From the NCBI GenBank assembly GCA_018304295.1, contig JAGVWK010000045.1, positions 1 through 41,503 on the forward strand: a DNA stretch of 41,503 nt, written 5' to 3'. Below are positions 23,703 to 29,449 of the stretch, one piece after another (position 1 is the first letter of the stretch; the number at the start of each line of letters is the position of its first letter). Under the pieces are notes generated by a model, which was not told the origin of the DNA, searched no databases, and saw only the letters and a program-made list of their open reading frames with translations. The position numbers and the translations under genes were made by a program. This stretch comes from Microcaldota archaeon. Lineage in GTDB: Archaea > Micrarchaeota > Micrarchaeia > Anstonellales > Anstonellaceae.

Positions 23703-24356
23703 ATGGCTTCAATCGCAAGCATTGTGGAAAGATTGGTGAGGGAAAAGCCCTCCCTTGAGTATTCGCTCAAAATTGGAGTGATAAGCTACATGCGCCTTGC
23801 GCGCTATTTGCATCCGGAGGTTGAGCGCGAGATTGGCAGGGAGGCTGCTGTGCCTGCGATACTTATGGCTCTGCAGAGGATGGGAAGCGCGCATGTGAAG
23901 CACGAAGGGGAGCACGCATACCGAATAAAGAACATTTCAACGCGCGGGGGAATGGCGGACATAAGCATTGCAAAAAGCGCGCGCGTAAAGGAGATAGTTG
24001 GCAAGGTGCAGGAAGTAATGGAAGCCGAGAGAGGGGAAAGCGCGAATTTTGTGCATGGGAACAACGAGCTTACCATGATATTCAGCTCTTCCAAATTCAG
24101 GGAGGTTAAAGGAATCCTTAAGGGGGAAAAAATACGCGAGGAAATAGATGGGCTGTCCCAGCTTTCAATATTATTTGACGAGAAAATGGCTGACACGCCC
24201 GGGCTCATTGCGCTTATTTTAAAAGAGCTTGCGTGGCGAGAAATAAACGTTGTGGAGGTTGTTTCCACATATACTGAGCTTGGCATAATTGTGCGCGAGG
24301 ACGACATAGTGGATGCGTATAAGGCGGTGCGCGAGCTTTTCAGGGAAAAGAAATAG
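23703..24356 (+). CDS. ACT-domain protein with N-terminal helical/winged-helix-like region
   Basis: 217 residues. The N-terminal 70 residues (IVERLVREKPSLEYSLKIG onward) look like a helical or winged-helix domain; the C-terminal 60 are an ACT domain (LSILFDEKMADTPGLIALILKELAWREINVVEVV, with ADTPG at the usual ligand loop), and a middle segment (about 95-145) may be a second degenerate ACT-like unit. Proteins of this form are usually amino-acid sensors, and it is divergent from homocitrate synthase with overlapping promoter space. A feedback regulator of the lysine cluster is the natural guess. Two catalytic residues needed for an aspartokinase are absent. Confidence 0.7.
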   Translation: MASIASIVERLVREKPSLEYSLKIGVISYMRLARYLHPEVEREIGREAAVPAILMALQRMGSAHVKHEGEHAYRIKNISTRGGMADISIAKSARVKEIVGKVQEVMEAERGESANFVHGNNELTMIFSSSKFREVKGILKGEKIREEIDGLSQLSILFDEKMADTPGLIALILKELAWREINVVEVVSTYTELGIIVREDDIVDAYKAVRELFREKK

Positions 24357-24412
24357 GAAAATGCAAACTTTTCATGGGAAGGGAATAACGCCAAACGCCG
24401 AAGTTTTTTACT

Positions 24413-24428
24413 CAGTATTAAAATATTT
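24413..24428 (+). promoter_or_regulatory. TATA box upstream of the class IV aminotransferase
   Basis: AGTATTAAAATATTT lies 30-45 bases before the ATG at 24458 and predicts initiation near 24447, giving a leader of about 10 nt that consists mostly of the ribosome site GGGTGGG. This gives the gene its own promoter. Confidence 0.45.
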
Positions 24429-24457
24429 GCCACTCAATTGCGTTATGGGTGGGTGGA

Positions 24458-25957
24458 ATGGGCAATAGCGCAGCTAGCATTAGTGAACCATTTGTTGAAG
24501 GGCCTATTTTGAGAACGCACGCAAATACTGCGAGCATGGGGAGGCGCATGCTGGAACTTTACCAAGAGGCGGGCGCTCCCGAAGCTGAGGTGCTTGCTGC
24601 TGATTTGAAAGCGCAGGAAGCCAGAAACAGGCTCATTTACTCAACTGAATTGGGGCCGGAAAACATTATGCCGTATGGAACTTTCCTCTCCACCTTGGGA
24701 AGCAATGTTGGGCCGCACATGCTTTCGCAGACTGTGAACTATGGTGCGGGCTTTTTTGAGGGAATGAAAATAATACGGGGAGAAAACGGGAAATTTTATT
24801 TTGTGCATCCGGACGACAATTTTGACAGGATTGCGATGGGAGCGCGTAAGCTTGGGTATAATTTCAATTATTCAAATGAAAAGCTTGTTTATGTTAGCGC
24901 AATGCTCGCGCTCATGAACGGGTTTGAAAAAAGCTGGCCTCTTGTGAATGGAAAGGAGGCTACAATATTGTATGTGCGCCCGCTCATCACAAAGCCATGG
25001 GGCACTGGAATAGGGGTTGGAGGTTCGCACGCTGCGCAGCTTAGCATCATAGTGGACCCGATGGGGCTGTATTTTGACAATGCGGAGCTTGGGGTGGATG
25101 TTTTCTTTTACTCAACAGGGGTGAAACAGTCTTTTGCAAGCAGCGAGCATTTCTCATTTAAGGCAAATTCAAATTATGAGTGGGCAGGCCAGCTTAGGAT
25201 AATGGCGCAGAGCCTGCCAATTAAAACGTCCGAAACAGTTGCAATGAACGATGGGCGCCTTAAGGAAGGCTCAAGCGACACGGTTGCCATCATAAAAGGC
25301 AATTGCGTGATATGCCCGCCGCTTTCAACCGGAAGGCTGAACGGAATTACAATGAGGTTCGTGGAAAGCATAGCCGGTGAGCTTGGGTTTTCCGTAATAT
25401 ATGCGGACTTGGGCGCAAAAGAAGTGCTTGAAGCGGACGGGATAATGCTGCTTGGCAATGCGGTTAATTTGCTAGGGGTGAACAGGGCAATTTTTAGAGC
25501 GCAGGATTTGAAAGGAATACAGGGGTTGCCTGAGCCTGAGAAAGAGGATACAATACCGATGAAAGATATAGGAGATGAAGTGCAAAAGGATACGCAGGTG
25601 TTGACATACAGGTTCAAGACAACCGAAAATCCCGTATTCAAGAAAATACAACGGGCTTTTGCAGATGCATGGGAAAAAGATGCATTTGGAAAACTGTCAG
25701 TGTGCATACAAGACGATATTTTTGTGCCAGATGCTGGCAGAATACTTGAAGAACTGGGGCATCAGGTAAGGGAGACTGCTTCCAGAAGCGAAAGCCCCAT
25801 AGTGGAGGTGTCAATTCCCAATCTTTTAAGAGAGGATGCGCGCCTCACATTGGAAAATGCGCTTTTCCCAGTTCCACGGATAAGGAGGGTTGACACTTTT
25901 TGGTCAAGGGTGCTTAGTGGGCTACGGCCTAGGCACCAGCCGCTTTTAACAAGGTAA
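24458..25957 (+). CDS. Class IV (branched-chain-type) PLP aminotransferase with N- and C-terminal extensions
   Basis: 499 residues, far longer than the usual 290-360. The catalytic part (about 60-345) is IlvE-like: VNYGAGFFEGMKIIRGENGKF, YVRPLITKPWGTGIGVG, the PLP-lysine region HFSFKANSNYEWAGQLR (about 235), MNDGRLKEGSSDTVAIIKGN (Glu-Gly-Ser loop) and CPPLSTGRLNGITM. A 50-residue lead and a C-terminal 150-residue extension (from GLPEPEKEDT) match no domain I know. Branched-chain aminotransferases use glutamate and branched or related 2-oxo acids. The nearest needed reaction is 2-oxoadipate to aminoadipate, for which no LysN is in the window. Start set by GGGTGGG. Confidence 0.85.
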   Translation: MGNSAASISEPFVEGPILRTHANTASMGRRMLELYQEAGAPEAEVLAADLKAQEARNRLIYSTELGPENIMPYGTFLSTLGSNVGPHMLSQTVNYGAGFFEGMKIIRGENGKFYFVHPDDNFDRIAMGARKLGYNFNYSNEKLVYVSAMLALMNGFEKSWPLVNGKEATILYVRPLITKPWGTGIGVGGSHAAQLSIIVDPMGLYFDNAELGVDVFFYSTGVKQSFASSEHFSFKANSNYEWAGQLRIMAQSLPIKTSETVAMNDGRLKEGSSDTVAIIKGNCVICPPLSTGRLNGITMRFVESIAGELGFSVIYADLGAKEVLEADGIMLLGNAVNLLGVNRAIFRAQDLKGIQGLPEPEKEDTIPMKDIGDEVQKDTQVLTYRFKTTENPVFKKIQRAFADAWEKDAFGKLSVCIQDDIFVPDAGRILEELGHQVRETASRSESPIVEVSIPNLLREDARLTLENALFPVPRIRRVDTFWSRVLSGLRPRHQPLLTR

Positions 25958-25962
25958 AAAGA

Positions 25963-26010
25963 AAAGCCCCACGAGAGTTGAACTCGCGATCGGCAAGTGC
26001 GCAACTTCGG
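25963..26010 (-). tRNA. tRNA-like 3' remnant (T-arm and acceptor strand only)
   Basis: On the minus strand GCGAG-TTCAACT-CTCGT is a proper T-arm (5-bp stem with one G-U pair, 7-base loop) followed by GGGGCTT and a base that could be the discriminator. It fills the 53-bp gap between the convergent aminotransferase and AbiEii genes. No partner acceptor strand (AAGCCCC) occurs upstream, so it is not a complete tRNA. It looks like the 3' portion of a tRNA left at the edge of an integrated segment, or a stand-alone 3' half. The preceding bases contain an AAGTTGC/GCAACTT hairpin that straddles the AbiEii stop. Confidence 0.4.
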
Positions 26011-26805
26011 CTAGTCCAAAACAAGTTGCCCGACGGCCTCTTTTAGTTCCTCGCTTATTTTCTGGAAGGTTGGGGGATGGCGCAGCTGGTTGCCCACCTG
26101 CGCTTGGTAGTAGGCTTGCGCCTGCGCGAGCTTTTCAATGTCAAAGAACTGCTCCTTCCCTTCAAATTTTATTTTCTTGTATGCAATTTTCTTTGCAAAG
26201 ATTGTCGCCACTTTGTTTCGGTCAAGTTTCTTTGTTTGTGTAAGGAGATGCCAAAGGTCATAATAGTCCCTCACACGGGTTCTTTGCAACAGGCTGCGCA
26301 GCTTCTCTGCTGTTATCTCTTCGAGAGTATAAGCAAGAACTGAAAAGGATTTTTGGTAGTATGCATTGAAGATTTTGCTTTCTGCTGGTGCATCCACGAT
26401 TATCTCGCTTGGGCTCAGGTCAAGGGCAATTGTGTTTTTGTTGCCCTTAAGGCCAACGAACTGCACTTTTATATCTGTGAAATGGCTCTTGCTGTTGAAC
26501 TCCTTTATCCGAAGATTCGCATTGTATTCCTTTTTCAGGTATGCGAGCGCATCCTCAAAGAGCGATTTTATCTCATCAGACCCAAACTCGCGCTTGAGCG
26601 TGAAATCCAAGTCCTCGGAGTATCGGTAAGTGGAAAAATACACCTTGCGGAGTGCGGTGCCGCCCTTGAAAACAAGGCTGTCGTGGAGTATTTGCGTGCT
26701 TGAGATGGAATCAAGCAGCAGAGTAAGGAAATAATCCTTCTCAACTATTGTCCAGCCTATCCCATCTGTTTTGGATATTACGGCAAGGATGTTTGGGGAT
26801 ATCAT
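26011..26805 (-). CDS. abiEii: AbiEii-type nucleotidyltransferase toxin
   Basis: 264 residues from the ATG at 26803-26805 (a longer frame reads back through the antitoxin). Nucleotidyltransferase AbiEii/AbiGii family: LVFKGGTALRKVYFSTYRYSEDLDFTL contains the GGTxLxK and the SxDxD catalytic Asp pair (about 53-78), then the basic helix YTLEEITAEKLRSLLQRTRVRDYYDLWHLL (about 165-195, with the conserved RxxDxxD pattern). AbiE toxins are phage-defence bacteriostatic enzymes. It shares an ATGA overlap with the antitoxin gene. Codon use is visibly richer in A/T than neighbours, suggesting recent arrival. Confidence 0.93.
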   Translation of the reverse strand: MISPNILAVISKTDGIGWTIVEKDYFLTLLLDSISSTQILHDSLVFKGGTALRKVYFSTYRYSEDLDFTLKREFGSDEIKSLFEDALAYLKKEYNANLRIKEFNSKSHFTDIKVQFVGLKGNKNTIALDLSPSEIIVDAPAESKIFNAYYQKSFSVLAYTLEEITAEKLRSLLQRTRVRDYYDLWHLLTQTKKLDRNKVATIFAKKIAYKKIKFEGKEQFFDIEKLAQAQAYYQAQVGNQLRHPPTFQKISEELKEAVGQLVLD

Positions 26806-27614
26806 AGTTCCATCCTGAGTTCCTCTTTTGGGATATTTTCTATCACGCGCCATTTCCTGTTTTGCCTGCCTGTTTTTGGGCCTGATGGGTCAAGCAGGCA
26901 GTAGCCGCCTCCAACCAATCTCAGAAGACGCTCAATTATGCTTGTTTTTATCATAAGGTCTTCAAGCAGGCAGCCAAGGCGCTTTATGACAGCCATGTCG
27001 TCCATATCGCAGGCGTATTTATACAGTTTTTCATAGTCAAGTTCTTTCCGAAATGCCTTTGCAACTTCTGTCAATCCGCCGCTGTATTGCGGCATATACA
27101 GGCAGTCTATCACTGTCTTTTCCCTGTCTGAAATGTTGAATTTTAAATCTCCTATCCATTCCTCGGTAAATCCGAAAAAACGCGCTTTTGGAAGCCTCAC
27201 AAAGCGGTAAACCTCTGAGGCAAAAGCAAGCTTGCGCTTGGCTTTGGTGGTTGAGATATATGTAGTTCTGCCGACCTGCTCTGTTATCCCATAATAGTTC
27301 AGTGCAGATGCGAAGCCCACATAGTAGGGGCTGATTAGTTTTCTTGCTATAATGTATGGGTGTGTCCCGTAGTTTGCGCTTGAACCTGACTCCAGAGGAA
27401 GCATGAGATATTTGCCGCGCTCAACCTGCCCTATCCATTTGTTTTTCCTTAGGTCAAACAACAGCTTTCTTAATTTGGGGCCTTTTGCGCCAAGGGCTTC
27501 TTCCGCATCTTTTATTGTGAATATCTCGGAGCGTTTCTCCGCGCTTATTGTGGAAAGCAGCCTTGCTCCAAGAGCGCCCAATCCCTTTCTTGTGCGTGAT
27601 AGTTTCAAGCTCAT
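26802..27614 (-). CDS. abiEi: AbiEi-type antitoxin/autorepressor
   Basis: 270 residues. An N-terminal winged-helix domain (about 20-75: EIFTIKDAEEALGAKGPKLR, then NKWIGQVERGKYLMLP) is followed by the AbiEi C-terminal domain (SPYYVGFASALNYYGI, and VIDCLYMPQYSGGLTEVAKAF). The helix-turn-helix binds inverted repeats in its own promoter in studied systems, and two such repeats lie upstream here. It is the first gene of the operon. The AbiEi/AbiEii assignment from domain order and motif is firm; which phages, if any, it acts on is unknown. Confidence 0.93.
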   Translation of the reverse strand: MSLKLSRTRKGLGALGARLLSTISAEKRSEIFTIKDAEEALGAKGPKLRKLLFDLRKNKWIGQVERGKYLMLPLESGSSANYGTHPYIIARKLISPYYVGFASALNYYGITEQVGRTTYISTTKAKRKLAFASEVYRFVRLPKARFFGFTEEWIGDLKFNISDREKTVIDCLYMPQYSGGLTEVAKAFRKELDYEKLYKYACDMDDMAVIKRLGCLLEDLMIKTSIIERLLRLVGGGYCLLDPSGPKTGRQNRKWRVIENIPKEELRMEL

Positions 27615-27619
27615 ATGAT

Positions 27620-27634
27620 TACCTTTAAAGTAAT
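27620..27634. promoter_or_regulatory. AbiEi operator candidate 2 (TTAC-N7-GTAA)
   Basis: Inverted repeat TTAC-CTTTAAA-GTAA ending five bases upstream of the abiEi ATG. Spacing and half-sites match the second repeat at 27666. Placement next to the start codon would block initiation if bound. Confidence 0.6.
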
Positions 27635-27642
27635 TATAAGCA

Positions 27643-27663
27643 ATTAAATATATAAATCTTTAT
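27643..27663 (-). promoter_or_regulatory. AT-rich core promoter of abiEi-abiEii
   Basis: The stretch between the two inverted repeats holds several TATA-like octamers in the minus direction (TTTATATATTTAATT). Its placement between the operators is what an autoregulated promoter would show. Confidence 0.5.
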
Positions 27664-27665
27664 AG

Positions 27666-27680
27666 TTACTTAACAGGTAA
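27666..27680. promoter_or_regulatory. AbiEi operator candidate 1 (TTAC-N7-GTAA)
   Basis: Inverted repeat TTAC-TTAACAG-GTAA, the upstream member of the pair, centred 46 bp from the other. Identical half-sites and spacing in two places beside the same promoter is unlikely by chance. Confidence 0.6.
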
Positions 27681-27724
27681 TTTTCTCAATTCTCAAAAAT
27701 TAGGACATCTTGAAGAGAACAAGA

Positions 27725-27796
27725 AGCCCCCGATGGGAATTGAACCCACGGCCTCCTGTTTACGAGACAGGCGCTCTACCTCTGAGCTACAGGGGC
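27725..27796 (-). tRNA. tRNA-Thr (anticodon CGT)
   Basis: 72 bases, no intron, no encoded CCA. Acceptor GCCCCTG pairs with CGGGGGC (one G-U), D-arm GCTC/GAGC, anticodon stem CCTGT/ACAGG with loop CTCGTAA giving anticodon CGT, variable loop AGGCC and T-arm GTGGG-TTCAATT-CCCAT. The discriminator is T. All arms pair. It reads ACG codons. The gene sits immediately upstream (on the minus strand) of the AbiE promoter region. Confidence 0.97.
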
Positions 27797-27855
27797 GTAA
27801 ATAGGCACTTATTTAGGCTGCGCCATTTTAAAAAATATGGGGAGCAGATGTTATC

Positions 27856-28152
27856 ATGGGAGTGAAATCCATTTCAGCTGCAGAGTATGTGCGCAGGAAA
27901 GAAGAGTTTGTGCTAATTGACGTGAGAACGGGCGAGGAATGGAAAGAGGGGCATGAAGAGCAAGCAATGCACATTGAGCTTGCAAGCATTGGGGAGAGGA
28001 TGGGAAAGATTCCAAAAAAGCCCCTTGCGCTGATATGCCATAGCGGCGCAAGAAGCGCGTATGCGTGCATGCTTCTTTCTGGGGCAGGCTTTGATGCGTG
28101 CAACATAGAGGGCGGCATGAACGCGCTTTTGAGGGAAAAAAACAGGAGATGA
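27856..28152 (+). CDS. Single-domain rhodanese-like sulfurtransferase
   Basis: 98 residues, one rhodanese domain. The active loop is CHSGARSA (Cys about 64), the six-residue loop type typical of sulfurtransferases rather than Cdc25 phosphatases. The N-terminal ISAAEYVRRKEEFVLIDVRTGEEWKEGH is the CH2A-like motif (DVRT-x-EE). Such proteins carry persulfide sulfur for tRNA thiolation or cyanide/sulfur handling; here location between tRNA genes is suggestive only. It overlaps or abuts the small protein behind it. Confidence 0.9.
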   Translation: MGVKSISAAEYVRRKEEFVLIDVRTGEEWKEGHEEQAMHIELASIGERMGKIPKKPLALICHSGARSAYACMLLSGAGFDACNIEGGMNALLREKNRR

Positions 28153-28156
28153 GCAA

Positions 28157-28312
28157 ATGGGAATGAGCAAAAAGGATTTGACACGAAAAAGGGCGAACAT
28201 AAAGGCAAGGATAGATGAGCTTGAGCCCCTTGTAAGAAGGGACCCGCTGAAAAAGCACGCGCAGCTGCACGTGGAGCTTGAAAAGCTGAAAAAAGAGCTT
28301 CTTGAGAATTGA
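28157..28312 (+). CDS. 51-residue coiled-coil protein of unknown function
   Basis: Begins at ATG 28157 after GGAGATGA, four bases beyond the rhodanese stop. The product is 51 residues: a basic start (SKKDLTRKRANIKARI), then a leucine/charged helix (ELEKLKKELLEN) with heptad spacing. It is absent from any family I recall. Position and a clean ribosome site support translation, coupled to the rhodanese gene. It is too short to be recognised by many gene finders. Confidence 0.6.
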   Translation: MGMSKKDLTRKRANIKARIDELEPLVRRDPLKKHAQLHVELEKLKKELLEN

Positions 28313-28321
28313 GTTTTTAGG

Positions 28322-28338
28322 AAAATTAAAGAAAAAAG
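28322..28338 (-). terminator. T-tract after tRNA-Ser
   Basis: Right after the discriminator base the minus strand reads GCTTTTTTCTTTAATTTTC, a T-rich run characteristic of archaeal transcription ends. It marks the 3' end of the tRNA-Ser transcript. Confidence 0.55.
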
Positions 28339-28353
28339 CGCCGAGGAGGAGAT

Positions 28354-28441
28354 TTGTTCGCTGGTTTCTGCCCTCTCTCCAGCATTGAAAAGGGGGTGAA
28401 ACCTTGGGGGGATTTTGGAACTGCTTGTGTTCCCCCTAGGT
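28354..28441 (-). other. T-loop intron of tRNA-Ser (88 nt)
   Basis: Interrupts the T-loop between TTCAA and AT. The 5' junction is GTTC-AAA-CCTAGG and the 3' junction GAAC-AAA-TCTCC: GTTC pairs with GAAC as a 4-bp central helix flanked by AAA bulges, as in a bulge-helix-bulge. Internally it has a strong hairpin CCTAGGGGG/CCCCCCAAGG and a second one GCTGG/CCAGC. Cutting after the second A of each bulge leaves a normal seven-base T-loop TTCAAAT. Exact cut sites are inferred. Confidence 0.75.
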
Positions 28442-28474
28442 TTGAACTCCTACTCCACGGAAGTGGAACCAGAT

Positions 28475-28504
28475 ATCTTGGTTGCCCGCCGCAGCGGGTG
28501 GGAT
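28475..28504 (-). other. Anticodon-loop intron of tRNA-Ser (30 nt)
   Basis: Lies after position 37, the canonical archaeal site. CTCG and CAAG form a central helix (with one C-A mismatch) between AAA and ATA bulges, and the intron core is the hairpin CCCGC-TGCG-GCGGG. Removal restores the loop CTCGAAA and the stem CCAGA/TCTGG. Confidence 0.75.
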
Positions 28505-28544
28505 TTCGAGTCTGGCGCGTTAGCCGGATTCCGCCACCTCGGCA
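28503..28544 (-). repeat. 42-bp direct repeat, copy A (tRNA-Ser exon 1)
   Basis: Identical over 42 bp to 28695-28736, offset 192 bp. It covers the complete 5' exon of tRNA-Ser plus the first two intron bases and one upstream base, then diverges sharply. Confidence 0.97.
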
Positions 28545-28564
28545 TTGGAGTTTATATTTGACAA

Positions 28565-28735
28565 GAAATAAAAAGCAGGGGGGAGGGTCAGGATTAAACC
28601 TAAAACTGGGGACGCGGGTGTTCGCCGAAGCGAACACTGCGCGCCTTTTTCCGAAGGAAAAAGTGCGGGGGGGGTCCCCCTCCGCGGTTTAGGTATTTCG
28701 AGTCTGGCGCGTTAGCCGGATTCCGCCACCTCGGC
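28565..28735 (-). ncRNA. Candidate structured RNA starting with a duplicated tRNA-Ser 5' half
   Basis: Starts with an exact copy of the tRNA-Ser 5' exon (from 28735) beneath its own TATA box, but no 3' half follows. Instead the stem ACCTAAA/TTTAGGT (28688-28694 with 28598-28604) encloses a G/C hairpin near 28664-28686 and two stems capped by C(UUCG)G loops, CTTTTTCC-TTC-GGAAAAAG at 28645-28663 and GTGTTCG/CGAACAC at 28618-28637. A T-tract (CTTTTTATTTCTT) at 28562-28575 would end it. The stable tetraloops and the closing stem suggest a real folded RNA. Function unknown: tRNA half, decoy, or degraded tRNA. Confidence 0.5.
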
Positions 28736-28736
28736 A
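28695..28736 (-). repeat. 42-bp direct repeat, copy B (isolated tRNA-Ser 5' half)
   Basis: Exact copy of the tRNA-Ser exon 1 region. Downstream sequence (ACCTAAACCGCGG) differs from the intron of copy A. Perfect identity implies recent duplication or selection on this half. Confidence 0.97.
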
Positions 28737-28750
28737 GGGGGATATGAGAG

Positions 28751-28761
28751 TTATTATTTAA
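28751..28761. promoter_or_regulatory. TATA box between tpiA and the tRNA-Ser half copy
   Basis: TTATTTAA is about 22-23 bases from the first base of the tRNA-half copy on the minus strand and about 26-28 from the tpiA ATG on the plus strand, so it could serve either direction; tpiA would be nearly leaderless. Confidence 0.5.
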
Positions 28762-28785
28762 GAATGTTAATGCACAAAGTATGTT

Positions 28786-29445
28786 ATGAAGCCAGTTATA
28801 GTGCTCAATTTGAAGGCTTACAGGGAATCAACCGGGGATGCTGCCTTGAGGCTGTGCGAAATAGCAAGCGAGGTGTCCCTTGTGAGCGGCGTAAGGATAA
28901 TAGTTGCGCCGCAGGCGGTGGATTTACGCGCATGCGCAAGGGTGTGCGAAGTGTTTGCACAGCACTCTGATGCCATGGATGCCGGCGCGTTCACAGGCTC
29001 AATTACCCCAAACGCGCTCAAGGATGCAAACGCGCTCGGAAGCCTTCTTAACCATTCTGAAAAGAGGATGCCTCACGAAACAATAGGAAAAACAGTTGCG
29101 GCTCTGCGCGAGGCGGGCCTGCAATCCCTTGTGTGCAGCAAGGATGACGAGGAGAGCGCACAGGTGGCTGCATTTGCACCTGATTTTATTGCTGTTGAGC
29201 CGCCGGAGCTTATCGGAAGCGGCATTTCTGTTTCAAATGCAAAGCCGCAAGTTGTGATAAAGAGCGTGGAGGCTGTGCAAAGGGTTGCAAAAGTGCCTGT
29301 TCTTTGCGGCGCTGGAATTTCAAATGCAGAGGATGTGAAAAAGGCAATAGGTCTTGGGGCTAATGGGGTGCTGCTTGCGTCTGCATACGTTAAATCAGAA
29401 GACCCGAAAAAACTGCTTGCCGAAATGGCAGGCGCAATGGGATGA
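28786..29445 (+). CDS. tpiA: Triosephosphate isomerase (archaeal type)
   Basis: 219 residues, the short archaeal form (bacterial and eukaryotic enzymes have about 250). It interconverts dihydroxyacetone phosphate and glyceraldehyde 3-phosphate. Asn/Lys pair in VLNLKAY (catalytic Lys about 10), HSD-x-GAFTG (catalytic His about 66), the catalytic Glu in FIAVEPPELIG (about 144), and the phosphate loop VLCGAGISNAEDV and GANGVLLASAYV. It starts an apparent two-gene unit with the unknown gene 4 bp downstream. Confidence 0.96.
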   Translation: MKPVIVLNLKAYRESTGDAALRLCEIASEVSLVSGVRIIVAPQAVDLRACARVCEVFAQHSDAMDAGAFTGSITPNALKDANALGSLLNHSEKRMPHETIGKTVAALREAGLQSLVCSKDDEESAQVAAFAPDFIAVEPPELIGSGISVSNAKPQVVIKSVEAVQRVAKVPVLCGAGISNAEDVKKAIGLGANGVLLASAYVKSEDPKKLLAEMAGAMG

Positions 29446-29449
29446 GAAT

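Larger units (their letters stand above)
28339..28543 (-). tRNA. tRNA-Ser (anticodon CGA) with two introns
   Basis: 205 bases on the minus strand, splicing to 87. Exon 1 (28505-28543) carries acceptor GCCGAGG, D-arm and CCAGA-CTCGAA. Exon 2 (28442-28474) carries A-TCTGG, the class II variable arm TCCAC-TTCC-GTGGA and T-stem AGGAG with TTCAA. Exon 3 (28339-28353) carries AT, T-stem CTCCT, acceptor CCTCGGC and discriminator G. Acceptor, anticodon and T stems then pair without mismatch, and G73 plus the long variable arm are right for serine. Introns are 30 nt (canonical 37/38 site) and 88 nt (T-loop). No other reading of this region pairs the acceptor stem. Confidence 0.88.

Noticed and set aside
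25963-26010. Complete tRNA gene
   Set aside because: T-arm and acceptor 3' strand are fine but no 5' acceptor, D-arm or anticodon arm can be matched upstream.
27725-27796. tRNA-Thr as the source of the remnant at 25963
   Set aside because: The T-arms differ (GTGGG-TTCAATT-CCCAT against GCGAG-TTCAACT-CTCGT), so this is not a duplicated attachment site.
28354-28692. Plus-strand frame of 112 codons across the tRNA-Ser region
   Set aside because: It runs antisense through both tRNA halves, the introns and the hairpins; no coding character.
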